This document shows positions 23,658-32,518 of a DNA stretch of 64,000 bases, in pieces. The stretch's first letter is position 1; each line of letters starts with the position of its first letter. Position numbers and translations under genes: made by a program. The stretch is taken from positions 52,672,080-52,736,079 of the forward strand of contig OX439037.1 of the NCBI GenBank assembly GCA_949317995.1, written 5' to 3'. Source of the DNA: Acholoe squamosa. Lineage: Eukaryota > Annelida > Polychaeta > Phyllodocida > Polynoidae. The notes beneath the pieces were generated by a model. That model saw only the letters and a list, made by a program, of their open reading frames with translations, ran no database searches and was not told where the DNA came from.

Positions 23658-25079
23658 ATGGCAGATAGCGAATTAAAGATGGAGGAGGAGAGGGCAGCCC
23701 TGGAGGAGCAGTTAGGGGCGGGTAGGCGAGGAGAACTGATCCAGGTTGTGGATGAGGAGGTTTCTGTTAAAGTTAAAAGGCCGGTTGCTGCGGCGGCCGG
23801 CGCCACCGACGCCACCGGAGCAGACGACAGGAAGTGGGTAATGGAGGAGCGACCGGACAGGAGGGCAGAGGAAGCATCACCTGGGGAGGAAGTGGGAGTA
23901 AAGGGTGGCGTGGCTATTCACCGGACACCTCTTGGTGCGGCCGCTAAAGTGGACAGCGAAATGGGCCCGGCTGAGTTCGGTGGCCGGTTCGGTGGGAAGG
24001 GCGGCGGTTCGGTGGTTGGCCAGTTCGGTGGCCCGGTGTTCGGTGGAGCGGGGAGTGATACAGAGGGTCACCGGAGAGAGGAGCGGACGCGAGAGTGGGG
24101 CCCCGACAGGGCCCACGGGGAGGTCAGAGAGGGCCGCGGGACGATTGGAAGGGAGGGGACAGACCCGTTGGCGGAATGGCTGAGGCAGGGCAGCCCCAGA
24201 AGTAGCTCTAGGACGGAGAGTGTGGAGGGGGCCAGGAGCTCCACGCCCCTGGGGATAGAGCAGACACAGGGGATACACCCGGGTAGGCCGGGGCCCGGGG
24301 GCGAGGGGGCCACCCGGAAGCCAATTGTGATGCCGGGCAAGTACGACGGGTCGAGCGATCTGGAGGAGTTTCTGTCGCACTTCGACCTCTGCGTCATGGC
24401 TAACGGATGGACGGAAAGGGAGTCGGGGACGTTCCTGGGAATAAGCTTGTCGGGGGTCGCCCGGCGGCTGTTGGCGTCGGAACGGCCGGCGGCTCCTGGG
24501 GGATATAAGAAGTTGCGGGATGCGCTAGTAAATAGATTCCAGCCGAAGAGTCAGGTGGAATCATATAAGGCTCTGCTCCGCACCCGGGTGCGGAAGCCGG
24601 GGGAGGAGTTACAAACCCTCTCGGAAGAGATCCTGCGACTGGTGCGGCTGTCCTACCCCAATGCAGACGCCCAGATGGTAGATGGCATGGCTAAGGATAG
24701 GTTTGTCGAATGTCTGGAGGATACGGAGCTCCGACAGTGGATATATCAGGGCGAGATTCCAACTCTTCTACGGGCGGTGGAAAGGGGTATACGGGCGGAA
24801 ACTTACCTTAAGGAGGAACGGGCGAAGGCGGTGAAGGTCAGGTCCACCACGAAGTCAATGGCGGAAGAGATGGGAGAGCTGCGGGTGGCGGTCACCCAGA
24901 TGAGGGAGTCCCTGGCCCGATCGGCCCCTGCAACCGCGGAGGGGGAGGGGGCAAGTAGGGGACGGGGCTGCTTCGAGTGCGGGGCGCCGGACCACTTTAA
25001 GCGCGACTGCCCTATCTGGAGGAAGCGGGTCGAGGCCGCTCGGAAGAGAGAGGCGACGAAGAAGGCTTCGGAAAACTAG
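23658..25079 (+). CDS. gag: Gag polyprotein of the gypsy element
   Basis: Gag builds the virus-like particle that packages element RNA. I chose the ATG at 23658 (GGCATGGCA, good context), giving 473 codons; the frame is open a little upstream but with no earlier ATG. The first 200 residues are acidic/basic and Gly-rich, low in complexity. From about residue 220 a capsid-like region follows (PGKYDGSSDLEEFLSHFD, then LRDALVNRFQP and AETYLKEER), typical of Ty3/gypsy Gag. Near the C-terminus is one CCHC zinc knuckle, CFECGAPDHFKRDC, for nucleic-acid binding. It ends in TAG at 25077-25079, and the pol frame is -1 relative to it and already open there. Confidence 0.9.
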   Translation: MADSELKMEEERAALEEQLGAGRRGELIQVVDEEVSVKVKRPVAAAAGATDATGADDRKWVMEERPDRRAEEASPGEEVGVKGGVAIHRTPLGAAAKVDSEMGPAEFGGRFGGKGGGSVVGQFGGPVFGGAGSDTEGHRREERTREWGPDRAHGEVREGRGTIGREGTDPLAEWLRQGSPRSSSRTESVEGARSSTPLGIEQTQGIHPGRPGPGGEGATRKPIVMPGKYDGSSDLEEFLSHFDLCVMANGWTERESGTFLGISLSGVARRLLASERPAAPGGYKKLRDALVNRFQPKSQVESYKALLRTRVRKPGEELQTLSEEILRLVRLSYPNADAQMVDGMAKDRFVECLEDTELRQWIYQGEIPTLLRAVERGIRAETYLKEERAKAVKVRSTTKSMAEEMGELRVAVTQMRESLARSAPATAEGEGASRGRGCFECGAPDHFKRDCPIWRKRVEAARKREATKKASEN

Positions 25080-25210
25080 ACGGGGTCCCCTCTTCCAGCC
25101 GGGAGGAGACCCATGGAGAGAAAAGGAGGAGAGAATGGCTGGGTCGGAAGGAGAAGAAGGGGAACGGCCTGGAGGTCGGAGGGACGTTATGGGGCAAGGA
25201 CATCCACTTA

Positions 25211-28200
25211 GTGGTGGACACGGGGGCCACCAGCAACTTGCTCTCCACAGCGTGGTGGAAGGCGGAGGGGTCCCCTGGGGATCTGAGACCGGTGTTAACA
25301 GCATTCCATACGGCGGATGGGAAGCCGCTGCCGGTGGAGGGTCGGGTGACGGCGGAGCTGCAGTGCGCAGGCCGCGCGGAAACTACATCATTCGTCGTGG
25401 CCGATATATCCACCCCGGGCCTGCTGGGTGCAGACTTCTTGAGGCAGACGCGGGCGACGATCGACATGGCCGGGGAGAGGCTGGTGTGGCCGGAAGAGGA
25501 GCACGGGACCCAGCCCTGCCGACTGGTGAGCTCGCGGACGGAATGGGTGAGGGGTCGCACGGAGAGGATCATACAGGCGCGGGTGCCGGAATCGGCCGGA
25601 CTGACGGACATGCTGGTGGAAGGAGTGGAGAAGGTGGAGATGGCGAGGGGGATTCGGATAGGCAGGGCCCTGGTGACACCCGAGAGGGGGGAGGTGCCGG
25701 TCCTGGTCTGCAATCCGGGCCCGAATCCAGTGGTCCTGTATGAGGGGATGCACGTGGCGGTGGCCGAGGCTGTGGGGGAGGAGGAGCTCCGGGGGGAGGA
25801 GTGCCGGATGGTGACCGAGGAGGGGCCACGCGAGGGGTCCCGGACGCTTGTACAGCAGCTGTTGGGGGGAACCCAGGTCGAGGATGATCAGGAGTGGATC
25901 CAGCTCATTGCCCGGAATAAGGCAGCATTCCAGGAGGGCGATGAGGACCTGGGACATACTGACTTGGTCTCACACACCATAGAGACGGGGGTGGCGGCCC
26001 CTATTAAAATGGCTCCCCGACGACTGGCGCCGCATCGACGGGAGGTCGTGGACAAGGAAGTGGAGGAGATGTTGAGAAGGGGCGTCATAGAGCCGGCGAC
26101 GGGTCCCTGGGCAAGCCCCGTGGTCTTGGTAAAGAAAAAGGATGGGAGGGTGCGGTTTTGCGTGGACTACCGCCGCCTAAACGCGGTGACGGTTAAGGAC
26201 GCCTACCCACTGCCACGGATAGACGATTCACTGGACTCGATGGCGGGGGCGTGTTGGTTCAGCACGTTGGACTTGGCGTCGGGATACTGGCAGGTGGCTA
26301 TGGAGGGGGCGGATAAGCCGAAGACGGCGTTTGTGACGCACCGGGGCTTGTTCCAATTCAAAGTAATGCCATTCGGGCTCTGCAACGCGCCCGGGACATT
26401 TGAACGCTTGATGGAAGTGGTGATGCGAGGGCTGCAGTGGTCCACCTGTCTCGTATACCTGGACGACATTATCGTGTTCTCGGCCACCCTCGCCGAACAC
26501 GCCACCCGGCTGGAGACGGTACTAAAGCGGCTACAGGAGGCCGGTCTCAAGGTCAAGGCCAGTAAATGCCAGTTCGTGAGGGAACAGGTCAACTTCCTGG
26601 GCCACCGCATCGATAAGACGGGGATCGGGACCGATCCCGAGAAGGTGGCAGCTGTCCGGGAATGGCCCACCCCGGTCTCGGTAACGGATGTCCGGTCCTT
26701 CCTGGGGTTGTGTGGCTACTACCGCAGCTTTGTGCCCGGGTTCGCGGCCATCGCACGGCCCCTGTCGGAATTGACCGAAAAGAGCAAAAGATTCCGCTGG
26801 GACAGATCCTGTGCAGAGGCCTTCCATTGTCTGAAGGAGAAACTGAGTGAGGCTCCGGTGTTGGCATATCCAAGGGCGGAGGGGCGCCTGCTGCTGGACA
26901 CGGACGCCAGCGATATGGGGCTAGGCGCCGTCCTTTCGCAGATGCAGGAGGGTCGGGAACGACCGTTGGCCTATGCCAGTAGGACGCTGAGCCGTTGCGA
27001 ACGCAACTACTGTGTGACGAGGCGGGAATTGCTGGCGGTGGTGTTCGCGGTGAAAAAGTTTCGGCACTACCTGGTTGGGCGGCCGGTCCGGATACGCACA
27101 GACCATGCAGCCCTTAAATGGCTGGCGAGCTTCCGGGAACCAGAAGGGCAGGTGGCCCGGTGGCTACAACTCCTGGAGACGTTCGATCACGTGATCGAAC
27201 ACCGCCCCGGCCGGGATCATGGTAACGCGGATGGATTGTCCAGGCGGCCATGCACTCAGTGCGGTATGGAGGGGGAGGGGGGCTCTCCCCTGTTCGACCA
27301 ACCGGGAGAATGCAGGGCAGTAACGAGGAGGGAGGCGGCCGCAGAGGCGGAGGCTGAGGAGGCCAGCGGGAGGCCCCGGACGGCGGAGGGGGACGGGGAG
27401 GAGGAGGGTCCCGTCTTGTCCTCTGCGGAGCACTGGGCGGCAGTACAGAACCAGGACGCCATTCTGGGGAGGGTCCGGCGGTGGGTAGCGAAGAACGCGG
27501 GCCCCGCATCGGACGAATTGGCCGGGGAACCCTACGCCGTGCGGGCGCTGGCGGTACAGGTGCCGCGACTGAGGCTAGAGGGAGGGGTGTTGACCCGGGT
27601 CTGGTGGGAGCCGGGGGGCCGATCCTTCGGCCAGATAGTCGTCCCGGAGGGAAGGGTGCCGGAGGTGTTGGCGGAAGTGCATGGGGCTCCTCTGAGCAGC
27701 CACTTCGGGAGGGTCCGCAGCCTACGACGGTTACAGCAATCCTATTACTGGCCCAGCTACAGAAGGGACCTAATACAGTGGCTGGAGACCTGCCCGCAAT
27801 GCCTCAGCAGGAAGGGGGCCGTGCACCCCCCCCGGTCCATGATGAGACATGTGCCGGTAGCGGCGACGCTGGAAAGAATGGCCATGGACCTGATGGGGCC
27901 GTTGCCGAGGACAGGGAGAAAGAACCGGCACATCCTTCTGGTAATGGACTATTTCACGAAGTGGGCGGAGGCTATCCCCTTGCCGGACCAGGAGGCAGAA
28001 ACAGTCGCCCGGGCCTTTGTTACGGAGGTGGTCTGCCGACTGGGGCCACCGGGAACGATTCATACCGACCAGGGGAGGAATTTTCAAGCTCAGATGTTCC
28101 GGGAGGTGCACCGTCTCTTGGGGGTGGCACAGACCCGTACCTGTCCCTACAATCCGAAGTCGGATGGATTGGTGGAGAGGTGCAACCGCACGGTGGAGGC

Positions 28201-31200
28201 CATGCTCGCCATGACGGTGGACGAGAACCAAGCTGACTGGGATTTACAGCTACCGTTCGTCATGGCCGCTTATCGGTCGTCGGTGCAGGCGTCGACCAAC
28301 CAGACCCCCAACTTCATGATGATGGGGAGAGAGACGCTGTTACCTGGGAGCCTCATCTACCCCCAGCCGGAAGGGGGCCACCCGGAGGGAGCCGGGGGCG
28401 GGGAGGGGTTCGCCGTGGAACTGCAGGTCCGGATGGCGAAGGGCCACGCTTATGCTTTAAAGCATATGGGGGAAGCGGTCCGCCGGCAGGAGAGGAACTA
28501 TTCCACCCGAGTGAGGGGGGAGGACCTGGCCGTCGGGGACACGGTATACTACCTGCTGCCTAAGAAAGAGGTAGGCAAGTGCCCCAAGTTCATGCGGCCA
28601 TGGTCGGGCCCCTGGACGATCACCCGGAGTTTGGGGGGGCCGGTTTGGGAGATCAAAAAGGGCCGGAAGCTCCGAGTGGTTCACTATGACTTACTGAAAA
28701 AGACCCAGGCCCCGCGGGGGGAACCTGTAGAGGTGGTACGGTGGGCGGGGTCGGCCGCCGGTGGGGAGCGGCCACCGGTGGCGCCCTCTGGAGCGGCCGC
28801 AGGGGTAAAGCCACCGGGGCGCCACCTAGTGTGGTCGGCGGAAGGCGGGCCACATCCGGGTGTTACGGCGGTAACCAAGGCGACTCCCGCCGACCACGGG
28901 GACACCGGCGACTCGGCGGCTCCCATGGGTGCGGTGACTAGAAGAGGAGGGCGCTTGTGCGCGTCATATTGGCACTGGAACCTCGTAAAAGGGGAGAAAA
29001 AGGGCGGGGGTGTCTTACCTGAGAGAGAGGGAATCCGGAGAGAGGCTGGAAGGTGTGGAGTGAGGGTCCCCAGGCCCGGGAAAGCGGATTTCATCCTTCG
29101 GCCACCGGCTGGCCACGGTGGGGGGTGGCGCCCTGAAAACGAAAGAAAGGAAATTAGCACTGAGAGAGTGGTGGGGCGGGGGAAATTGACTCAACAAAAG
29201 AGGGACTTACCTGCGATCGGTCCGGAGGGAGAGATGAGTGACAAGGTGGTCGCAATTTTTGCGGCCAAGAATCGGCGGTGGGAGGAAAGGCAGAGGCGGG
29301 AAATGGAGGTGGCCACGGCCACACCCACCGACCGCCGAACACCAACGGCTGACGCGGAGGCCGCCTGGTGTAGCGATCGGGAACTACACCGCGACCTCGT
29401 TAGGACCGCCGACCTAGAAAGACGAGAACGAGGCGCGGCGTGGCCCGAGAGAGACACCGACACCGAATCCGACATCATGAAGAAGTCGTCGGTGCCTCTC
29501 CCCTGCTCCATTTGTGGCCGCAAATTTATGCGAAAGGATAGCCTCTCGCGGCATGTGAAGGCTGTCCATGCGGAGAAGGGGCCGGGGTGGAACTGCCCAG
29601 GGAAGAAATGCCAGGCGCAGGCGAAAGAGGGTCGGTGGGACGACCTCATGACCCACATGTCAACACAACACCCGGGCCACCCGTGGCTGAGCCTGTCCAA
29701 GGCTGATCGGCCACCGCTATATACCATACGGTATAGGGGGGTCGCCACCGGAGCGGCAGCCACCGCCACCGGGGAGGAGCCATCGCCATCCGAGGAGGGC
29801 GCTGGCGCGGACCCCGAAGGGGAGGAGGGCAACGCCTCGGAGACGGCCACCGACCGTGTGGAGGAGGCCGCCGACCACGGGGGGAAGACCACCGAGGAGG
29901 CAACCACCGGGGAGAGGGCCACCGAGAGTGGTGGGGACAGCCCGGCGGCCAGCCCCGCCAGCGCTCGAGACTCGCCCAGGCCTCGCTCCCGCAGCAGCAC
30001 CCGAAGGGCGGCCCGCCTGACCACGGAAAGGACTCCCGTGCCCGCAAGCCCGCGTCGATCGCCCCGGCGGCTGCGCAGTGTGGTCTGCCCGGCTCCGCAG
30101 CCGAGAGAGCACAGCCGCTCGCCGCAGAGGGATCGAAAGCGGAAGTCGGAGTCGAGGGGGGCCGCGGAGGCGTGGGACGCCGATCCACCCCGGATCGAGT
30201 TGGGGGAGGGAGAAGAGGAGGCAGCCACACCTAGCAAGGTGGCCCGGACGGGAGCCGGGGGCGACCAGGCTCAGGGCTCGACAGGGCAAGGCCGGTCCCG
30301 TCACCACTCTGCGGAGGACCGGGAGGCCGCCAGGGTCCTGGTGGAGGAAATGGGGCGGTGCACACCCGTCCAGTCGACCTTGGGCGCAGAAGCGGAGGCC
30401 ATCCTAGACCAGGTTCTGGACGCCCCCTCCGCCGGGGGTGAGGGCGACCCGCTCCTGCTGCGGTCGCTGCTCCGGAGCGAGGGGGGCGACCCAGCCCCAG
30501 CCGGGGTCGGAGAGGGTCTCCTCCGACAGACAGGCCGGATGGCCCAGGAGATGGCGAGGCGGTACCAGCGACAGTTGCTGGCGGAAGCCCTGCAACGTCG
30601 GCAGTGGCGGACCCCCGAGGGGGAGGTGGTGTCGCTGGACCGCCCCTCACCTGCCACGGTGGACACAGAAGAGGGGGGGAGCGAATTGGTCGCTGGGGGG
30701 TCCCCCCGCCAGGGCCTACCGCCGGAGCAGGTGCGGCGTATCTTACAAACCACGCCGCCCCCCGTTCAGCCCCACACCTCCGACAACAACACCCCGGCTC
30801 CGGGGAGCCAACTGGAGGGCCTCATCGCCGCCCGAGTGGTGGACGACAGCCAGGAGGAGGAGGAGCTCGACTGGGAGGAGGAGGAGCCCAGTCCGGGGCC
30901 GGTGGCCTACCGTAGCGTGCCCCTGACTACGGACTCTGACGAGGAGGAGGCATCTCCGGGGGAGGCGGTCGACAGGCGGGTAATCACCCTTACTGGGCTG
31001 GACCGCGAGGACAGCCCAGCGCCTGAGGCCGAGGCCGAGATCCGCACGGTCACGATGGGGGGCGCGCCGCTACCCGTGGCCGCTAGTCAGGGAGCGGAGG
31101 AAAGGGAGAAGAAGGGAGGAGAGGGAGTAAAGGCACCCCGAGATAAGAAGGAGAGAGAGGGGGAGACGGCCACTAAGGACAGGAAGGAGCGGGACAGAAA

Positions 31201-32518
31201 AGGGAGGGAGGAGGAGAAGGCGAGGAAGGGCAGCAAAGAGAGGGAGAGGAAAGAGAGAGAGGAAGAAAGAGCGGCCAAGGAGAAGAAAGAGAGAGAGAGG
31301 AAGGAGAGGGACGAGGAGAAGGCGGCTAGGGAAAAGGAAAGGAGGGAAAAGGAAAAGAGGGAGAGGGAGGAGGAGAGAGCGGCCAGAGAAAAGAGGGATA
31401 AAGAAAAGAAAGAAAGAGAGGAGAAGGAGAGAAAGGAGAGAGAGGAGAGAGTTGCGAGGGAAAGGAAGGAGATGGCCGAGAAAAGAGAGAAAGAGGAGAA
31501 GGCGACTAGGGAAAAGAAGGAAAGGGAGGAACGAGTGGCTAAGGAAAGGAAGGAGAAGGATGAGAGGGAGAGGAAGGAGAGGGAAGATCGGAGAGAGAGG
31601 GAGGAGAGAGCGGCCCACGAGAAGAAGGAGAGAGAGGACCGGGATAGGAGAGAGAGGGAGGAGAGACAGGTTGAGGAAAGGGAGAGGAGGAGACGGGAGG
31701 AGAGAAGAGTGGATGAGGAGACGAGGCGAGAGGGCCGGGGGAGTCAGCGGTACGAGGCTGGCCCCCACAGGAACGAGAGCTACGGGGAGTACCGGAGGCG
31801 CCGGGAGTACGAGGAAAGGTATGAGGAGGAGAGGGGCCGCCGGGGGGCGGGGCCCAGGAGAGAGGAGTGGCGGGAAGAGTGGGGGGAGAGGATCCCTGGG
31901 GTGGAGGTCCCCGGCCTGCCGCGGGCGGAGGAAATGGACCCGCTGGCGGGGAGGCCGCTTTGGATTGGGGATACCTACCAACGAATCCCCTGGCGGCGGG
32001 TGGACAACCCCGACAAGCTACAGAAGTGGGCGGTGGGGCTGGCTCCATCCCCGGACTTGGGCGATGAATACACCCCCGTAGGAGGGAGGGCGCACGGGTG
32101 GGTGGAGCTGGTGGGCCCATCCCTGTGGCGTACACACTATTACGCGACTACAGTTCAGAGGTACGACCCAGGGATGGGTCAGGGAAGCGTACCCCCACCA
32201 CCACCTCCACCTCCCCCTCCGGGAGTGGGGCGACCCCCACCGTCGGCTGCAGCGGGCAGACCGCCCACCCAGGCGCCAGGAGCAGTTGCGACGGCCGGGC
32301 CCCAGGGTTCGGGCTTTGGTCTACCGCCGCCGTCAGCCCAGGGACAAGGGAGATATGGCCACCAGACCCTCTCACCCTTCGTCCCACCGCTCTCAGGGCC
32401 CTCCAGGGCCGCCCCGCAGCCGCCACCACCGCGACCAGCCGAGGCGCCCTTGAGCCGCGACCTAGAGGAGCGGATCCGTCGGATGGTCAGGGAGGAACAG
32501 CAGAGGGGGAGCCAGTAG
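25211..32518 (+). CDS. pol: Pol polyprotein with long C-terminal extension
   Basis: One uninterrupted frame of about 2,435 codons. It is open upstream of 25211 across the gag stop, so translation probably enters by -1 frameshift near 25070-25079. 25211 is only where the protease motif begins. In order: aspartic protease (VDTGATSNLLS at 25214), reverse transcriptase (RFCVDYRRLNAV; YLDD at 26456-26467; about residues 290-455), RNase H (LLLDTDASDMGLG at about 26889; DHAALKWL), integrase zinc-binding HHCC (HGAP...SSHF...CPQC, 27680-27810), DDE core (MDLMGPLP, TDQGRNF, DGLVERCNR, 27885-28200) and a GPY/F-like end near 28600. There is no chromodomain. Roughly 1,200 further codons continue in frame (see the next entry). 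All catalytic motifs look intact. Confidence 0.9.
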   Translation: MVDTGATSNLLSTAWWKAEGSPGDLRPVLTAFHTADGKPLPVEGRVTAELQCAGRAETTSFVVADISTPGLLGADFLRQTRATIDMAGERLVWPEEEHGTQPCRLVSSRTEWVRGRTERIIQARVPESAGLTDMLVEGVEKVEMARGIRIGRALVTPERGEVPVLVCNPGPNPVVLYEGMHVAVAEAVGEEELRGEECRMVTEEGPREGSRTLVQQLLGGTQVEDDQEWIQLIARNKAAFQEGDEDLGHTDLVSHTIETGVAAPIKMAPRRLAPHRREVVDKEVEEMLRRGVIEPATGPWASPVVLVKKKDGRVRFCVDYRRLNAVTVKDAYPLPRIDDSLDSMAGACWFSTLDLASGYWQVAMEGADKPKTAFVTHRGLFQFKVMPFGLCNAPGTFERLMEVVMRGLQWSTCLVYLDDIIVFSATLAEHATRLETVLKRLQEAGLKVKASKCQFVREQVNFLGHRIDKTGIGTDPEKVAAVREWPTPVSVTDVRSFLGLCGYYRSFVPGFAAIARPLSELTEKSKRFRWDRSCAEAFHCLKEKLSEAPVLAYPRAEGRLLLDTDASDMGLGAVLSQMQEGRERPLAYASRTLSRCERNYCVTRRELLAVVFAVKKFRHYLVGRPVRIRTDHAALKWLASFREPEGQVARWLQLLETFDHVIEHRPGRDHGNADGLSRRPCTQCGMEGEGGSPLFDQPGECRAVTRREAAAEAEAEEASGRPRTAEGDGEEEGPVLSSAEHWAAVQNQDAILGRVRRWVAKNAGPASDELAGEPYAVRALAVQVPRLRLEGGVLTRVWWEPGGRSFGQIVVPEGRVPEVLAEVHGAPLSSHFGRVRSLRRLQQSYYWPSYRRDLIQWLETCPQCLSRKGAVHPPRSMMRHVPVAATLERMAMDLMGPLPRTGRKNRHILLVMDYFTKWAEAIPLPDQEAETVARAFVTEVVCRLGPPGTIHTDQGRNFQAQMFREVHRLLGVAQTRTCPYNPKSDGLVERCNRTVEAMLAMTVDENQADWDLQLPFVMAAYRSSVQASTNQTPNFMMMGRETLLPGSLIYPQPEGGHPEGAGGGEGFAVELQVRMAKGHAYALKHMGEAVRRQERNYSTRVRGEDLAVGDTVYYLLPKKEVGKCPKFMRPWSGPWTITRSLGGPVWEIKKGRKLRVVHYDLLKKTQAPRGEPVEVVRWAGSAAGGERPPVAPSGAAAGVKPPGRHLVWSAEGGPHPGVTAVTKATPADHGDTGDSAAPMGAVTRRGGRLCASYWHWNLVKGEKKGGGVLPEREGIRREAGRCGVRVPRPGKADFILRPPAGHGGGWRPENERKEISTERVVGRGKLTQQKRDLPAIGPEGEMSDKVVAIFAAKNRRWEERQRREMEVATATPTDRRTPTADAEAAWCSDRELHRDLVRTADLERRERGAAWPERDTDTESDIMKKSSVPLPCSICGRKFMRKDSLSRHVKAVHAEKGPGWNCPGKKCQAQAKEGRWDDLMTHMSTQHPGHPWLSLSKADRPPLYTIRYRGVATGAAATATGEEPSPSEEGAGADPEGEEGNASETATDRVEEAADHGGKTTEEATTGERATESGGDSPAASPASARDSPRPRSRSSTRRAARLTTERTPVPASPRRSPRRLRSVVCPAPQPREHSRSPQRDRKRKSESRGAAEAWDADPPRIELGEGEEEAATPSKVARTGAGGDQAQGSTGQGRSRHHSAEDREAARVLVEEMGRCTPVQSTLGAEAEAILDQVLDAPSAGGEGDPLLLRSLLRSEGGDPAPAGVGEGLLRQTGRMAQEMARRYQRQLLAEALQRRQWRTPEGEVVSLDRPSPATVDTEEGGSELVAGGSPRQGLPPEQVRRILQTTPPPVQPHTSDNNTPAPGSQLEGLIAARVVDDSQEEEELDWEEEEPSPGPVAYRSVPLTTDSDEEEASPGEAVDRRVITLTGLDREDSPAPEAEAEIRTVTMGGAPLPVAASQGAEEREKKGGEGVKAPRDKKEREGETATKDRKERDRKGREEEKARKGSKERERKEREEERAAKEKKERERKERDEEKAAREKERREKEKREREEERAAREKRDKEKKEREEKERKEREERVARERKEMAEKREKEEKATREKKEREERVAKERKEKDERERKEREDRREREERAAHEKKEREDRDRREREERQVEERERRRREERRVDEETRREGRGSQRYEAGPHRNESYGEYRRRREYEERYEEERGRRGAGPRREEWREEWGERIPGVEVPGLPRAEEMDPLAGRPLWIGDTYQRIPWRRVDNPDKLQKWAVGLAPSPDLGDEYTPVGGRAHGWVELVGPSLWRTHYYATTVQRYDPGMGQGSVPPPPPPPPPPGVGRPPPSAAAGRPPTQAPGAVATAGPQGSGFGLPPPSAQGQGRYGHQTLSPFVPPLSGPSRAAPQPPPPRPAEAPLSRDLEERIRRMVREEQQRGSQ
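29234..32518 (+). CDS. Third domain/ORF: C2H2 fingers, K/E/R-rich coil, Pro-rich tail
   Basis: The 3' third of the long pol frame is unlike any gypsy protein I recognise. An internal ATG at 29234 (GAGAGATGAG) would give a separate protein of about 1,094 residues, if expressed from a spliced or internal message. It may instead be released by the element's protease. A C2H2 finger (CSICGRKF...H...H, from 29504, residues about 91-112) is followed by a second C-X4-C...H-X4-H. A long acidic Ser/Thr/Glu-rich region comes next, then about 220 residues almost purely of K, E and R (31090-31740) predicted to form a long charged helix. RYEERYEEER, a proline run (32187-32225) and RDLEERIRRMVREEQQ close the protein. 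No signal peptide or membrane segment is seen, so it is not envelope-like. A nucleic-acid-binding or assembly role is inference. Confidence 0.5.
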   Translation: MSDKVVAIFAAKNRRWEERQRREMEVATATPTDRRTPTADAEAAWCSDRELHRDLVRTADLERRERGAAWPERDTDTESDIMKKSSVPLPCSICGRKFMRKDSLSRHVKAVHAEKGPGWNCPGKKCQAQAKEGRWDDLMTHMSTQHPGHPWLSLSKADRPPLYTIRYRGVATGAAATATGEEPSPSEEGAGADPEGEEGNASETATDRVEEAADHGGKTTEEATTGERATESGGDSPAASPASARDSPRPRSRSSTRRAARLTTERTPVPASPRRSPRRLRSVVCPAPQPREHSRSPQRDRKRKSESRGAAEAWDADPPRIELGEGEEEAATPSKVARTGAGGDQAQGSTGQGRSRHHSAEDREAARVLVEEMGRCTPVQSTLGAEAEAILDQVLDAPSAGGEGDPLLLRSLLRSEGGDPAPAGVGEGLLRQTGRMAQEMARRYQRQLLAEALQRRQWRTPEGEVVSLDRPSPATVDTEEGGSELVAGGSPRQGLPPEQVRRILQTTPPPVQPHTSDNNTPAPGSQLEGLIAARVVDDSQEEEELDWEEEEPSPGPVAYRSVPLTTDSDEEEASPGEAVDRRVITLTGLDREDSPAPEAEAEIRTVTMGGAPLPVAASQGAEEREKKGGEGVKAPRDKKEREGETATKDRKERDRKGREEEKARKGSKERERKEREEERAAKEKKERERKERDEEKAAREKERREKEKREREEERAAREKRDKEKKEREEKERKEREERVARERKEMAEKREKEEKATREKKEREERVAKERKEKDERERKEREDRREREERAAHEKKEREDRDRREREERQVEERERRRREERRVDEETRREGRGSQRYEAGPHRNESYGEYRRRREYEERYEEERGRRGAGPRREEWREEWGERIPGVEVPGLPRAEEMDPLAGRPLWIGDTYQRIPWRRVDNPDKLQKWAVGLAPSPDLGDEYTPVGGRAHGWVELVGPSLWRTHYYATTVQRYDPGMGQGSVPPPPPPPPPPGVGRPPPSAAAGRPPTQAPGAVATAGPQGSGFGLPPPSAQGQGRYGHQTLSPFVPPLSGPSRAAPQPPPPRPAEAPLSRDLEERIRRMVREEQQRGSQ

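Noticed and set aside
29191..32135. Long antisense open frames opposite the gypsy third domain (Pro/Leu/Ser-rich)
   Set aside because: They are shadows of a GC- and purine-rich coding strand, with no recognisable domains.
29234..32518. An envelope-like protein in the position after pol
   Set aside because: There is no signal peptide, membrane segment or cysteine-rich ectodomain. The content is zinc fingers, charged coil and proline-rich tail.
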